Source of the DNA: Edaphobacter bradus
Lineage (GTDB): Bacteria; Acidobacteriota; Terriglobia; Terriglobales; Acidobacteriaceae
NCBI RefSeq assembly: GCF_025685645.1
Contig: NZ_JAGSYF010000001.1
Location: forward strand, 372,001-436,000
Length of the DNA: 64,000 bases
Direction: 5' to 3'
Within the stretch, counting starts at the first letter, position 1; each line of letters opens with the position of its first letter. The position numbers were made by a program, and so were the translations under genes. Shown in pieces: positions 46,850 to 58,173 of this stretch. The notes beneath the pieces are model-generated. The model saw nothing but the letters and a program-made list of their open reading frames with translations. It had not been told where the DNA came from and searched no databases.

Positions 46850-47337
46850 GGCGCGCCGGATGGTTGGTTGCCGCGCTGGTGGCTGCTTCTGGAGCGCTTG
46901 AGGCACAGCAGCTCGGGAGCCTGAGCGCGAGCGCGGCCAAGCCGAAGCAGTATGTGAGCTACGCAGCAGAAGAGCAGGTGGTGAAGGCAGGGAAGCGCGG
47001 CATGATGGAGCTGCACTTTCGCGTTGCTGACGGCTTCCATGTGAACTCGCACACACCGAAGTCTGAGCTGCTGATCCCTACGGCGATCAAGCTCGATGAG
47101 GCGGACGGCGTGAAGCTGGGTGAGGTTGAGTATCCGGCGGGGACGTCGTACAGCTTCAGCTTTGAGCCGGGCGAGAAGCTGGATGTGTACTCAGGAGCGT
47201 TTACAGTGAAGATTCCGGTGGTGGCCGGGGTTGGAGGCCATACGGTGAACGGGACGCTGCGCTACCAGGCGTGCGACAACGCCGCGTGTTATCCACCGAA
47301 GAGCCTGCCCGTTGCGGTGGTTCTGACCGCGAAGTAG
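46846..47337 (+). CDS. Stand-alone DsbD N-terminal (alpha) domain protein
   Basis: A 163-residue exported protein with a signal peptide ending in LEAQQ. The rest matches the immunoglobulin-like N-terminal domain of Dsb[21 protein letters not shown], and near the C terminus [18 protein letters not shown], where the two cysteines and the CYPP segment equal the redox centre of DsbD-alpha. The membrane beta domain and gamma thioredoxin of full-length DsbD are missing. The GTG start overlaps the stop of the TlpA-like gene by 4 bases, so that thioredoxin may be its electron donor. Confidence 0.82.
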   Translation: MRRAGWLVAALVAASGALEAQQLGSLSASAAKPKQYVSYAAEEQVVKAGKRGMMELHFRVADGFHVNSHTPKSELLIPTAIKLDEADGVKLGEVEYPAGTSYSFSFEPGEKLDVYSGAFTVKIPVVAGVGGHTVNGTLRYQACDNAACYPPKSLPVAVVLTAK

Positions 47338-47431
47338 CGAGTCCGGTTCTCCTCAGGGCAGCGTGTGGGTGCTATGTCCTCCGCGATGGCATGATGGTAC
47401 AAAACACATCAAGAGAGATGAGCAGGACGCG

Positions 47432-48613
47432 ATGGACGAGTTCAGAAGACTGACAAGGCTGCCGGCGTATGTGTTCAACATTACGAGCGAGCTGAAGGCG
47501 GCGGCCCGCAAGCGCGGCGAAGACATCATCGACTTCGGAATGGGCAACCCGGATGGCGCGACTCCGAAGGCTATCGTGGACAAGCTTATCGAGGCGGCGC
47601 AGAAGACTCAGACGCACCGGTACTCGTTGTCTCGTGGGATACCGCGGCTGCGGCGCGCGATCACGAACTGGTACAAGACGCGCTACAACGTCGATCTCGA
47701 CCCCGAGACCGAGGCGATTGTGACGATCGGTTCAAAGGAGGGAATCGCGCACCTGTGCCTGGCCGTGCTCGACGATGCCGATACGGTGGCGGTACCGAAC
47801 CCGAGCTATCCGATCCACATCTACGGGCCGGTGATTGCTGGTTCAAAGTTGCAGACCATTCCTGTGGCAGAAGCTACTGCGGACGAGGTGCTGGCGAGGT
47901 TGGAGTATGAGTTGCCGCGCATGGAGCCCCGGCCGAAGCTGCTCATTCTTAACTTCCCGGCGAACCCGACGACGCAGTGTGTCGAGCTGCCTTTTTTCGA
48001 GCGTGTGGTTGGGCTTTGCAGAGAGCTGGGAATCTATCTTGTGCACGACCTGGCTTACGCCGACATTGTGTTCGACGGCTATCGCGCGCCGAGCGTGCTG
48101 GAGGTTCCAGGCGCGAAGGACATTGCAGTCGAGTTCTTTACGCTCTCGAAGAGCTACAACATGCCGGGCTGGCGCGTGGGCTTCATGGTGGGCAATCCGA
48201 AGCTGGTGGGCGCGCTGGGACGCATCAAGAGCTACTTCGACTATGGGACGTTTACGCCGATCCAGGTGGCCTCGATCGCCGCGCTTGAGGGCCCGCAGGA
48301 TTGCGTGAAGCAGATTCGCGACACGTACAAGGCCCGCCGCGATGTTCTGGTGCCGGGGCTGAACAAGCTGGGCTGGAACGTTGAGCTGCCGAAGGCGACG
48401 ATGTTTGCGTGGGCGAAGATTCCTGAGCAGTATCGCGCGATAGGCTCGATCGAGTTCTCGAAGAAGCTGCTGGCCGAGGCGAAGGTTGCGGTGAGCCCCG
48501 GCGTCGGCTTTGGCGAGCACGGCGATGGCCACGTACGGTTCTCGCTGATTGAAAACGAGGAGCGGACCCGGCAGGCTCTGCGCGGCATCAAGCATATGTT
48601 CAAGAATGGTTAG
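47432..48613 (+). CDS. alaC: Class I/II PLP aminotransferase, AlaC-like
   Basis: A 393-residue fold-type I aminotransferase, probably glutamate-pyruvate aminotransferase or a close relative. The start [18 protein letters not shown] is typical of Ala[28 protein letters not shown] and [10 protein letters not shown] are conserved, and the PLP lysine lies in [28 protein letters not shown] and [13 protein letters not shown] contact the cofactor. The symbol rests on these motifs; an LL-diaminopimelate aminotransferase-like role cannot be excluded. It stands alone between the thioredoxin pair and thiC. Confidence 0.85.
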   Translation: MDEFRRLTRLPAYVFNITSELKAAARKRGEDIIDFGMGNPDGATPKAIVDKLIEAAQKTQTHRYSLSRGIPRLRRAITNWYKTRYNVDLDPETEAIVTIGSKEGIAHLCLAVLDDADTVAVPNPSYPIHIYGPVIAGSKLQTIPVAEATADEVLARLEYELPRMEPRPKLLILNFPANPTTQCVELPFFERVVGLCRELGIYLVHDLAYADIVFDGYRAPSVLEVPGAKDIAVEFFTLSKSYNMPGWRVGFMVGNPKLVGALGRIKSYFDYGTFTPIQVASIAALEGPQDCVKQIRDTYKARRDVLVPGLNKLGWNVELPKATMFAWAKIPEQYRAIGSIEFSKKLLAEAKVAVSPGVGFGEHGDGHVRFSLIENEERTRQALRGIKHMFKNG

Positions 48614-48657
48614 CGCATGCGCTTTGCCGCCGATAGAGGCGCGGGGCGTGCACTTGA

Positions 48658-50211
<1,554 letters not shown>

Positions 50212-50314
50212 TTCGCCGGCTGAAAAGCTGATCCCTCCACTGCGCTTCGCTTTGGTCGGGATGACAGTTTTGATTCTGTGGCTCTTTAGGGATTAATTCC
50301 CGCCAAAACTGAGA

Positions 50315-50344
50315 GGCTGCACCCTGATTGAGGTGCGGCCTTTT
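50315..50344 (+). terminator. Rho-independent terminator downstream of thiC
   Basis: GGCTGCACC (50315-50323) pairs with GGTGCGGCC (50332-50340) with one G-T pair and an 8-base loop, followed by TTTT. It is about 100 bases past the thiC stop. Confidence 0.7.
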
Positions 50345-50450
50345 CGTCTGATCAGGTCATCTGGCGTTGGGTCTGACTCGAACGGAAGATGGTGAGCGAC
50401 GGATCCGCAGCGAGCTGCGATAGTCGCCGGTTGCGGCTGTTTCGGGGTCC

Positions 50451-50472
50451 GACCCGACGACGTCGTCGGGTC
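50451..50472. repeat. Perfect 22-bp palindrome
   Basis: Left arm GACCCGACGAC at 50451-50461 is followed directly by its exact reverse complement GTCGTCGGGTC at 50462-50472, with no spacer. It lies in non-coding DNA between the thiC terminator and the small membrane ORF. It may be a regulator-binding site; there is no T run, so it is not a terminator. Confidence 0.6.
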
Positions 50473-50575
50473 TAACTGCGCTGAAGTTGAAGGCCATTCC
50501 CGCAGCGTACGCCAGCGTACAGCGTGGCACGGAGAGGCAACAGTAATTTTCAGGAGCCAATCGGACCTCAAAAAG

Positions 50576-50677
50576 TTAGAGGGTATCCTTCTCCTCGCGA
50601 TCGGAGCGCATGGCGAGAAGGGCAGGGGCGATGATCATAGCAAGAAAAACCAGTGCAAGAACCAAGTCGTGAACCAT
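50576..50677 (-). CDS. Putative small membrane protein (33 aa)
   Basis: A short frame from ATG at 50677 to TAA at 50576. The peptide starts MVHDLVLALVFLAMIIAPAL, then LAMRSDREEKDTL: one hydrophobic helix of about 18 residues and a charged C-terminal tail, a composition hard to get by chance in this G+C-rich DNA. A GGGAG lies about 11 bases upstream on the minus strand. The helix would fit a small regulatory subunit of a membrane complex (as with KdpF-like peptides), but no partner is adjacent. Existence as a gene is an inference. Confidence 0.5.
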   Translation of the reverse strand: MVHDLVLALVFLAMIIAPALLAMRSDREEKDTL

Positions 50678-50858
50678 GATGGGGGGGACTCCCTGGGGGC
50701 GGCTTCAGCCGTCTCATCAAGCATGATGAGGCAGTTAATGACCTAGGGACATCCCACCTCGGACAGGGGGGATGTAACCCATTCGTTGTATGGAGCCTTT
50801 GAATGCAGCGTGCCGCGGTGGGTCGTCGCGGCTGGCTAATTGCTAATCCGCAAGAAGC

Positions 50859-53039
50859 TCACTTCGCCGCGGCTTCGAGGATTGTGGCGGAGTGGTTGAG
50901 AGCGTCGGCGAGGATCGTGAGCTGGGCTTGGGCGCGGGCGAGGTCGTCGGTAGAGATAGCCTCGTTGACTCCAGGAATGACGACGGCGGCGTAGCCGGTG
51001 AACTCGCCGGGAGCGTAGATGGTGTGTTTGTACCAGGAGCGATGCGGGAGGCCATTGGGATTCAGCAGGGCCTCCTCGGCTGAACGCAGGGCGTGATTGA
51101 GCGCGGCGGAGTCGGTCGGCGGCGCGAGCTGGCGGGAGCGGACCGAGGCGCCTGCGTCGGCGAAGCGGTGGGCCGCGGCGATGGCGGCGGAGAAGTCAAG
51201 CGCGAGCTTATCCGTCCGGGCACGTCGCTGTGCCGTGTCGAGGTAGCTCAGAATCTCGCGGCCATAGAGCTGGTAGTCGTAGGGCAGCACATCGGTGTCG
51301 GCCATGTGGAGAATCTCAAGGCCAAAGACGCGGGCCTGCTGCTGCTCGTAGACAAAGGTGGGGTCGGCGAATTTGATGAACCAGTTGTAGTTGTCGAAGA
51401 CGGAGTGATAGACCCCGTAAGGGCCTTCGGAACCAATGTCCGTCGAAGGCACACCGAGGTGCTGAAGGAAGGGCGTGTAATCGGAGCCGGAGCCGAGATC
51501 GCCGACGCGGACATCTTCTTCGACGTCGGCGTTGAAGCGTGAGGGGCCGCCGGTGGTTCCGGCCGTTATGCTGGCGCGGCGCTCGGCGTCGGCCTTCTCG
51601 GACTCCTTCCACCGCTCGTAGACGGTGCCGCCCTTCGGGCTTGGGACCTCCCGCGTGACCTCGCGGACGAACTCCTTGAGCGAGGGGACTGCTGCTGCCT
51701 TGAAGTCACTCCCGGAGACGGCTACGTCGGTGTTGAGGTAGGCGACGGCATGGGCGAGATGGCTGGCGTGCTGCTCGGCCCATTCGGTGGAGCCCATGAG
51801 CCCTTCTTCTTCCGCGTCCCATGAGGCAATGACGATGCGCCGTTTCGGACGCCATCCCTGCTTCAAAAGATCGCCGAGGCCATGGACGGCCTCGAGCATG
51901 GCGGCGGTACCGCTGTTGGGGTCGACTGCGCCGTATACCCAGGCGTCGCGATGGTTGCCGGCGACGACCCATTCCTCCTTCTGCGAGGGATCGGTGCCGT
52001 CGATGGTGCCGATGACGTCCCAGATGGTGCGGAGCGCGGTGTCCTGCACAAGCTTCATGTGAACAGTAATCTTGCCGTTGCCGTTGCCGCCAATGCCGAG
52101 GTGGTAGGTGAAGGGAAGCGCACCCTGCCACGCACGGGGAGATTCGGCTCCTCCAAGGCACTTGAGAATGGGGGCCGCATCCTTGTACGAGAGCGGGTTG
52201 ACAGGGATGCTTGGCTGGTTCGCCTGCAGCTTGTCGAGCGGAATGCGCGCGGAGTCAGGCAGGTCGGGAGTGGAGGCAATGCCGGGAGTCTGCGGATCGC
52301 CGGGGTAGATCGGCAGAAACTGCACGGAGCCACGCTGAACTCCGGTCGCAGGTCTGTAAGGGCCCTTGGGATAGACATCGCCGCGGAAGTAGCCGTCGTC
52401 GGCGGGGTCCGAGTAGATGAGGACGCCCTTGGCTCCGTACTGTTGCGCGAGGTAGACCTTCACTCCGCGAAAGTTGGTTCCGTAGCGGACGAGGACGATC
52501 TTGTCCTTGACGCTGATGCCCATGCTGGCGAGCTTTTTGAAGTCGGCGAGATCGCCGTAATTGGCGTAGATGACCTCGCCGGCCACGTCGCCGGAGGGCG
52601 AGGAACCGCTGAAGGCCGGCAGAATGCGCGGGTCGTCCTGAAAGGGATCGCCACCGTTCCGGTTGGGGTCAACGTGTTCGGGCGACGGACCGGACATGAT
52701 CTGTTTGCCGTTGGAGTCGAAGGCCTCGACAAGGATGCTGGTGGGCTTGTTGATCAGGACCTTGTAGGGAACGATGTCAGTGTGGAGACCGGCTGCCTTG
52801 AACTTGTCGGCGACGTAGAGCGCGGTGGCGTAGTCCTCGGGTGAACTGGCCCAGTGCGGCGCGGCGGTCAGGGTCTTGAGATGCTGGCCGGCGAGTGTGG
52901 CGTCTGGGATAGCAAGGAAGGCCGAGTCCCATTTGGCCTGCTCGGTGAAGTCGCGGTAGCCGAAGACCCTTGGGGTTTGCGCTGTCGCAGTGAGGCCAAG
53001 GAGGGGGAAGAGGCAAACCAGGGTACTGAGACGGCGCAA
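50859..53039 (-). CDS. Secreted M28-family metallopeptidase, glutamate carboxypeptidase II-like
   Basis: A dizinc exopeptidase of 726 residues that probably trims peptides in the periplasm. A TTG at 53039 was chosen because GAGG lies 7 bases upstream and translation then begins with a normal signal peptide (RRLSTLVCLFPLLGLTATAQ); an ATG at 53132 gives a 31-residue extension. Order: M28 N-terminal part, PA domain (about 125-270), peptidase domain and a transferrin-receptor-like dimerisation domain. Zinc ligands and catalytic Glu are visible in GNHRDAWVYGAVDPNSGTA, SWDAEEEGLMGS, LNTDVAVSG and YHSVFDNYNW. The neighbours offer no functional link. Confidence 0.9.
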   Translation of the reverse strand: MRRLSTLVCLFPLLGLTATAQTPRVFGYRDFTEQAKWDSAFLAIPDATLAGQHLKTLTAAPHWASSPEDYATALYVADKFKAAGLHTDIVPYKVLINKPTSILVEAFDSNGKQIMSGPSPEHVDPNRNGGDPFQDDPRILPAFSGSSPSGDVAGEVIYANYGDLADFKKLASMGISVKDKIVLVRYGTNFRGVKVYLAQQYGAKGVLIYSDPADDGYFRGDVYPKGPYRPATGVQRGSVQFLPIYPGDPQTPGIASTPDLPDSARIPLDKLQANQPSIPVNPLSYKDAAPILKCLGGAESPRAWQGALPFTYHLGIGGNGNGKITVHMKLVQDTALRTIWDVIGTIDGTDPSQKEEWVVAGNHRDAWVYGAVDPNSGTAAMLEAVHGLGDLLKQGWRPKRRIVIASWDAEEEGLMGSTEWAEQHASHLAHAVAYLNTDVAVSGSDFKAAAVPSLKEFVREVTREVPSPKGGTVYERWKESEKADAERRASITAGTTGGPSRFNADVEEDVRVGDLGSGSDYTPFLQHLGVPSTDIGSEGPYGVYHSVFDNYNWFIKFADPTFVYEQQQARVFGLEILHMADTDVLPYDYQLYGREILSYLDTAQRRARTDKLALDFSAAIAAAHRFADAGASVRSRQLAPPTDSAALNHALRSAEEALLNPNGLPHRSWYKHTIYAPGEFTGYAAVVIPGVNEAISTDDLARAQAQLTILADALNHSATILEAAAK

Positions 53040-53201
53040 GAGCAAACCTCGCGAATCATATGGGAATGCGCCTTCAAGGGTATCAAAGGAACCCCCCGAC
53101 CGCCGAGAACGGGGACAAACTGGCGCAGGCATCGCTCATCTTCCCCCTCTGCAGGGAGAGAAAACAGAGACGCCCGTGGATCTCTCGGGATTGTCGGTAA
53201 A

Positions 53202-53597
53202 TCAGGCGACCGGCTGGCTGCAGAATTTGCAGCGGTGTGCGGCCAGTGGGATGTCGGACAGGCACTCCGGACAGGGCTTGGTCGTCGCAGCCTCCGGGCT
53301 GTTGGTCCGCGCGAGCAGCTTCTGAATGGGAAGCACGAAGAAGAAGTAGATGACGAAGGCGATGATCAGGAAGTTGATGCAGGCTGTTAGAAAGCTGCCG
53401 TACTTGATCGGGGTGCCGTTGAGGTTGAAGACGAAGGATGAAAAGTCAGGCTTACCGACGAAAGCTCCAATGAACGGGCTGATGACGTCATCGACGAGGG
53501 ATTTGGTGATGGCGGAAAAGGCGGCACCTATGATGACTGCGACGGCGAGGTCGATGACGTTGCCGCGCAGAATGAAGTCGCGAAAGCCTTTGAGCAT
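53202..53597 (-). CDS. mscL: Large-conductance mechanosensitive channel MscL with zinc-ribbon tail
   Basis: Releases solutes on hypo-osmotic shock. The ATG at 53597 (LKGFRDFILRGNVIDLAVAVIIGAAF) is the family start and follows AAGGGAG. Two membrane helices are seen, the first being the pore helix. The protein is 131 residues. Instead of the usual short charged bundle the C terminus ends in CPECLSDIPLAAHRCKFC, a four-cysteine zinc-ribbon-like motif found in part of the family. An upstream frame start at 53636 is not supported. Confidence 0.92.
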   Translation of the reverse strand: MLKGFRDFILRGNVIDLAVAVIIGAAFSAITKSLVDDVISPFIGAFVGKPDFSSFVFNLNGTPIKYGSFLTACINFLIIAFVIYFFFVLPIQKLLARTNSPEAATTKPCPECLSDIPLAAHRCKFCSQPVA

Positions 53598-53755
53598 GTT
53601 CTGAACTCCCTTGAGTAAATTGACCGCCAGAAGCACGGCGAGTATATGACAGGGGCAGTGAAAATACAGCAGAAAACGTTTCTGACATTTATTTGCGACA
53701 GGTTAGCCGGGTGGACAGGCCAATCCTCCGTATCAAACAATTGCATGGGATCGGA

Positions 53756-55585
53756 TCAGGATTTGGGAAATGTGAGAGCCGCCGTGGAGACTTCGAGTGT
53801 GCCGATGTTGTTAGTAGTTTTGTCGATGACTCCCAGGCGCAGATAGAAATCGCCCTTTGCAGGCATGGCAATCTCCTGGCTGAGTTGGAGACCGCCGCGG
53901 ATCGCTGCTGCATAGTCCTGCTCGGTTAGATGAAGGGGCACGACGCGGTTGACATCATTCATGATATTGCCTATGGCATCGTAGCCAATGATCATGAATT
54001 CAAGATTGGCGGAACGTGTGCCGTGCTCGTCATCCCAGTGGATGTCCCGGGGATCGACAGCATAATCGATGTGGTAGCGGCGCTGGGAGTGCAGGGAGAC
54101 AGCCGCTAGGGTATGTTTCGCGGCTTTGCTGGATGTGTCCTGCGCAGGTGGGTTGATGATTCCCGAGGGAGTGACCAGGACCTTGAAGAGTATTTCACTG
54201 GGGTTGGGCGCGCCACGTTTCATCGTGACGGCGATAGCGCTGGCAACGCTGCTCTGCGATTCGGTCACGGACTGCTGATTGGATGGAGTGACAGGGTTGT
54301 CACTGGCGATGTACCCGGTGCGATAAGCAAGCTGGTAGTGGTGTCCCTCAAGAGCGACCTTGATCTTGCGCTGTTTGCCGTTCCAGTTTTTGTTGGTGGG
54401 GACGTAGGTAAGCGTGTAGTAGTTGGAGCCCGAGTCGATGGCTTTGGTTATCAGGCCTGATATGTCATTGGAACCGTAGAAGGCGTGACCGCCGGTATCG
54501 TCGGCGAGTCTGAGCATGGTGGACTGTTCTGAGATCAGTCGGGATTCGAAGGCTGAACTCTCTCGCGCGATGCGGCCGGGATCGTTCCTAAGGGAGCCAG
54601 GGGGGCCTGAGGAGTTCGAGGCGAAGAAGGTGGAGTCTGCCTGAACTCCTCGACCATCGACCGGGTAGATGGCAACGCGACTCTTGGAGAGTTCGTCGGA
54701 GATGCGTGTGACAGACTTGGAAAAATCGACGCTGTTATCGAATATTCGTGCACCCATCTGGGCGGAATCAGTGTCGACAAGCAGCCCGAGGGGGAAGGAC
54801 CCGGAGACCCAGATAAGGTTCTTGCGCCCAGGAAGGGCGGCGAGGTACCGGCTGAGCTGAGTGAAGGCATCGACGGTTTGGCGAACGCGCTCCTCGGTCT
54901 GGAAGTTATCGACGGAACGATTGAATGTAGCGAGAGCCGAACCAGGATCGTAGGGAGAAGCTTCGTAAGCGCCAGAACTCGACATTACCATTGGCCCCAG
55001 TGAGGCGGACGTTTCGGATGCAGAAGCGGCTTGCAGAGTAGCGGTAGCCGCAGCGCGGGCAAGGACGGCCTTAAGGACAGCAGGATCAGAGGTAAAGCCT
55101 TGCAGCATGACGAGGTCGTTGCTGAGGCCGAAGATGGCGACGCGGCTGCCAGGGGGAAGGGTTTCAGCGAGGATTTTGAGCTGAGAACGAATAGAAGGCT
55201 GGCTCGTCTGAGGTGTATTCAAGGCATCGAGCAGGATGATATTGAGTGCGCTGCCTTGCGGACCGGTGACGACATTTGTGAAAGTGTTTGGCGGAAGTTT
55301 TGGTTGAGGTAAGGATGGAGTCGCGATGGTGGGGGTCGCTGCTGTCTCGTCGAAGTGTCGAATTGTCTGAGCGAGGTTGTCTTCACGAACGACGAAATCG
55401 GAGGCCTTGAGATTGTGGACGGGCTGGTTCTTTGAGTCGGTGACAACCACGTCGATAACGACAATGCGGGCATTCTCGCGGATCGTCGGTGTCTCTGACG
55501 GCGGAGGCTGCTGGGCCAGGGAAGATGTCAAAGATGCGGCGGCTAGAAGAAGGGCGCATGTAGGAATGGAAGATAGGGTTCTCAT
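53756..55585 (-). CDS. Secreted VWFA-related domain protein (acidobacterial type)
   Basis: A 609-residue exported protein with a signal peptide (LLLAAASLTSSLAQ). It starts with IVVIDVVVTDSKNQPVHNLKASDFVV, the hallmark of the VWFA-related domain family expanded in Acidobacteria. The von Willebrand A-like core follows, with LNIILLDALNTP as the metal-ion site region, GSRVAIFGLSNDLVMLQGF, and GRKNLIWVSGSFPLG. The C-terminal 250 residues are beta-rich. Such proteins are thought to be secreted adhesins or scaffolds; function is not known. The ATG at 55585 gives a proper signal; the frame is open 8 codons further. Confidence 0.87.
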   Translation of the reverse strand: MRTLSSIPTCALLLAAASLTSSLAQQPPPSETPTIRENARIVVIDVVVTDSKNQPVHNLKASDFVVREDNLAQTIRHFDETAATPTIATPSLPQPKLPPNTFTNVVTGPQGSALNIILLDALNTPQTSQPSIRSQLKILAETLPPGSRVAIFGLSNDLVMLQGFTSDPAVLKAVLARAAATATLQAASASETSASLGPMVMSSSGAYEASPYDPGSALATFNRSVDNFQTEERVRQTVDAFTQLSRYLAALPGRKNLIWVSGSFPLGLLVDTDSAQMGARIFDNSVDFSKSVTRISDELSKSRVAIYPVDGRGVQADSTFFASNSSGPPGSLRNDPGRIARESSAFESRLISEQSTMLRLADDTGGHAFYGSNDISGLITKAIDSGSNYYTLTYVPTNKNWNGKQRKIKVALEGHHYQLAYRTGYIASDNPVTPSNQQSVTESQSSVASAIAVTMKRGAPNPSEILFKVLVTPSGIINPPAQDTSSKAAKHTLAAVSLHSQRRYHIDYAVDPRDIHWDDEHGTRSANLEFMIIGYDAIGNIMNDVNRVVPLHLTEQDYAAAIRGGLQLSQEIAMPAKGDFYLRLGVIDKTTNNIGTLEVSTAALTFPKS

Positions 55586-55676
55586 GGTTGGTCGCGCGAA
55601 GAATAGCACGGTGCCAGGAGAACGAGAAAGAAAAGGTCTACGGGATGCGATCTGGAGAGATGTTGGCAGACGAACG

Positions 55677-55982
55677 TTAATGCGAGGAGGTTATCCAGCC
55701 TGCGTAAGGGTAGAGCAGGAAGAAGATGATCATGCAGAGGGCCATAAGGTCCATGTAGACGAGCAGGATAACTCCACCGTGATAGAAGCCCCAGCGGGTA
55801 CGCATACAGCGAAGATGATCGATCATACCGGCGGTTGCTACGAGAGCAGGGAGCGCTATGTACGGGTTTGCGCGATTGTGGGGAAAGTCCGAGAGTAGAA
55901 TCGCCGCCCCGAGGCTGACGAGCACCAGAATGCCACCGCGCAGCAGGGATCTCATTCTCGGGTTGAAAAAACGGGGGATCAC
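55677..55982 (-). CDS. Small hypothetical membrane protein
   Basis: A 101-residue protein with three predicted membrane helices (LLRGGILVLVSLGAAILL, YIALPALVATAGMIDHL, and GGVILLVYMDLMALCMIIFFLLYPYAGW). No family is recognised. It lies between mtnA and the VWFA protein gene on the same strand; spacing to both is 75-90 bases, so it may be co-transcribed with mtnA. Confidence 0.65.
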   Translation of the reverse strand: MIPRFFNPRMRSLLRGGILVLVSLGAAILLSDFPHNRANPYIALPALVATAGMIDHLRCMRTRWGFYHGGVILLVYMDLMALCMIIFFLLYPYAGWITSSH

Positions 55983-56057
55983 GCCGCTAGGAATAGCTTA
56001 GATGGTTTTTGCTATTCGCGGCGGAACCCCTCATTGGCTCGCGAGATTGTTGATGGC

Positions 56058-57131
<1,074 letters not shown>

Positions 57132-57390
57132 GTCTTGTCCTATTTTAGACCTTTCGAGATCATCAAAGCGCTGATCCCGTGTACTTGCGGGGAGTTTGGC
57201 TCCCACCATGAGCAGAAATCCACTGTGATGTAGCTTGAGCCCTTGTCGGGCACGGGGATTCCATATTCATGAACTTAGGGTTGTGGAGAATGGCTGCGCC
57301 TTCCGCCGTCATCTAGGTGAAGATTCATTCGTTCGCAGCAGTGTCGGCTCATTTTGTGTCCTGTAGGGTTGGTGTCCGCAAAGTTGACGC

Positions 57391-57834
57391 CTAGATTGCT
57401 AAGGCTCGAGCAAATTCTTCTACTTCGCTCAACTCCACGCTCCACTCGGAGATCCTCTCGCCATCTTCATTGATGGTTCTGCGATCTCTTATGAAAGAAA
57501 GCATGTTCTCTTGTGAGAACGGACGTGTTAGCTGGTCATAAAACAGCAAATGATTTTGGACGTGAATGACGTTTCCTTCTCTATACATCGGCCACCACTC
57601 AAGATTGTCAGAAAATTCAGGGGCTACATACCAGACAGCCAAGGCCGATTTAGAGCCTTTGAGTATCGCTTTGATCGCATCTCGCCACTGAGCTTCGTAG
57701 TCAGCCTTGTTCCATTGGTAAAGGCTTGCTACAAAGTTCTCTTTGAACTCGCCGAGGACTAATTCTCCCGTCGCCATCGGCGTCTGTTCGTCATAAAACA
57801 CCGGTTCGCCGAGGAATGAGATCGAGAAGGACAT
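57391..57834 (-). CDS. CdiI-like immunity protein (putative)
   Basis: A 147-residue cytoplasmic protein. From memory it resembles the CdiI_4-type immunity proteins of contact-dependent inhibition systems: GEPVFYDEQ near the start, SALAVWYVAPEFSDNLEWWPMY, VIHVQNHLLF, RPFSQENMLSFIRDRRTINEDGERISEWSVEL. The ISEW segment and the preceding ENxxxFIxxRxT pattern are the strongest points. The gene is A+T-richer than its neighbours, suggesting acquisition by transfer. No toxin or CdiA/CdiB gene is near, so it would be an orphan immunity gene. The assignment is unverified. Confidence 0.55.
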   Translation of the reverse strand: MSFSISFLGEPVFYDEQTPMATGELVLGEFKENFVASLYQWNKADYEAQWRDAIKAILKGSKSALAVWYVAPEFSDNLEWWPMYREGNVIHVQNHLLFYDQLTRPFSQENMLSFIRDRRTINEDGERISEWSVELSEVEEFARALAI

Positions 57835-57864
57835 GGCTTTTAACTCTCCAGGGCGCTAAAGTGT

Positions 57865-58173
57865 TCAGTTTTGAGTAGCTGTCTTGTGGATGGCCCACTT
57901 GATGACGGCGTGACGAAACTCTTCCAAATTGTCAAAAGCCCTTCCGAGCCCAACCGCTTGGATTTCTTCGATTGGTGGTGGTCCACTGAACATGTACTGT
58001 GATCGATCCTTTATCAGTCGAATGCAGCTCTCTGTTTGATTTAAGTCGACGTACCAGTTTCCAAACGACTGAGCATCGTAACGAGCGAAGGACATCCTCC
58101 ATCCCTTCCTTTGAAGTTCTGAGATCAATTCCCCGACTTCCTTTGCGATTTCGTAAGGCAGTATCGGTTTCAT
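57865..58173 (-). CDS. Hypothetical protein overlapping pyrE
   Basis: A 102-residue soluble protein without recognised domain (KPILPYEIAKEVGELISELQ, RYDAQSFGNWYVDL, LEEFRHAVIKWAIHK). The start overlaps the pyrE stop by 4 bases, implying translational coupling. Base composition is A+T-richer than pyrE. It precedes the CdiI-like gene by 30 bases, so the two form a pair; its size and acidic/aromatic composition would fit a second immunity-type protein, but this is a guess. Confidence 0.6.
   Translation of the reverse strand: MKPILPYEIAKEVGELISELQRKGWRMSFARYDAQSFGNWYVDLNQTESCIRLIKDRSQYMFSGPPPIEEIQAVGLGRAFDNLEEFRHAVIKWAIHKTATQN

Larger units (their letters stand above)
50212..50575. other. Intergenic region after thiC
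   Basis: About 360 bases without a credible gene. It contains the thiC terminator (50315-50344) and a perfect 22-bp palindrome (50451-50472). Around 50235-50265 the sequence is CTGCGCTTCGCTTTGGTCGG followed by GATGACAG, which I recall as a frequent intergenic motif in related acidobacteria, but only one copy is in this window. A leftward 92-codon frame (50293-50571, TTG start) spans the region and has no protein-like features. Confidence 0.4.

Noticed and set aside
50293..50571. Leftward 92-codon frame with TTG start
   Set aside because: It spans a terminator and a perfect palindrome, has no ribosome-binding site and no protein-like features.
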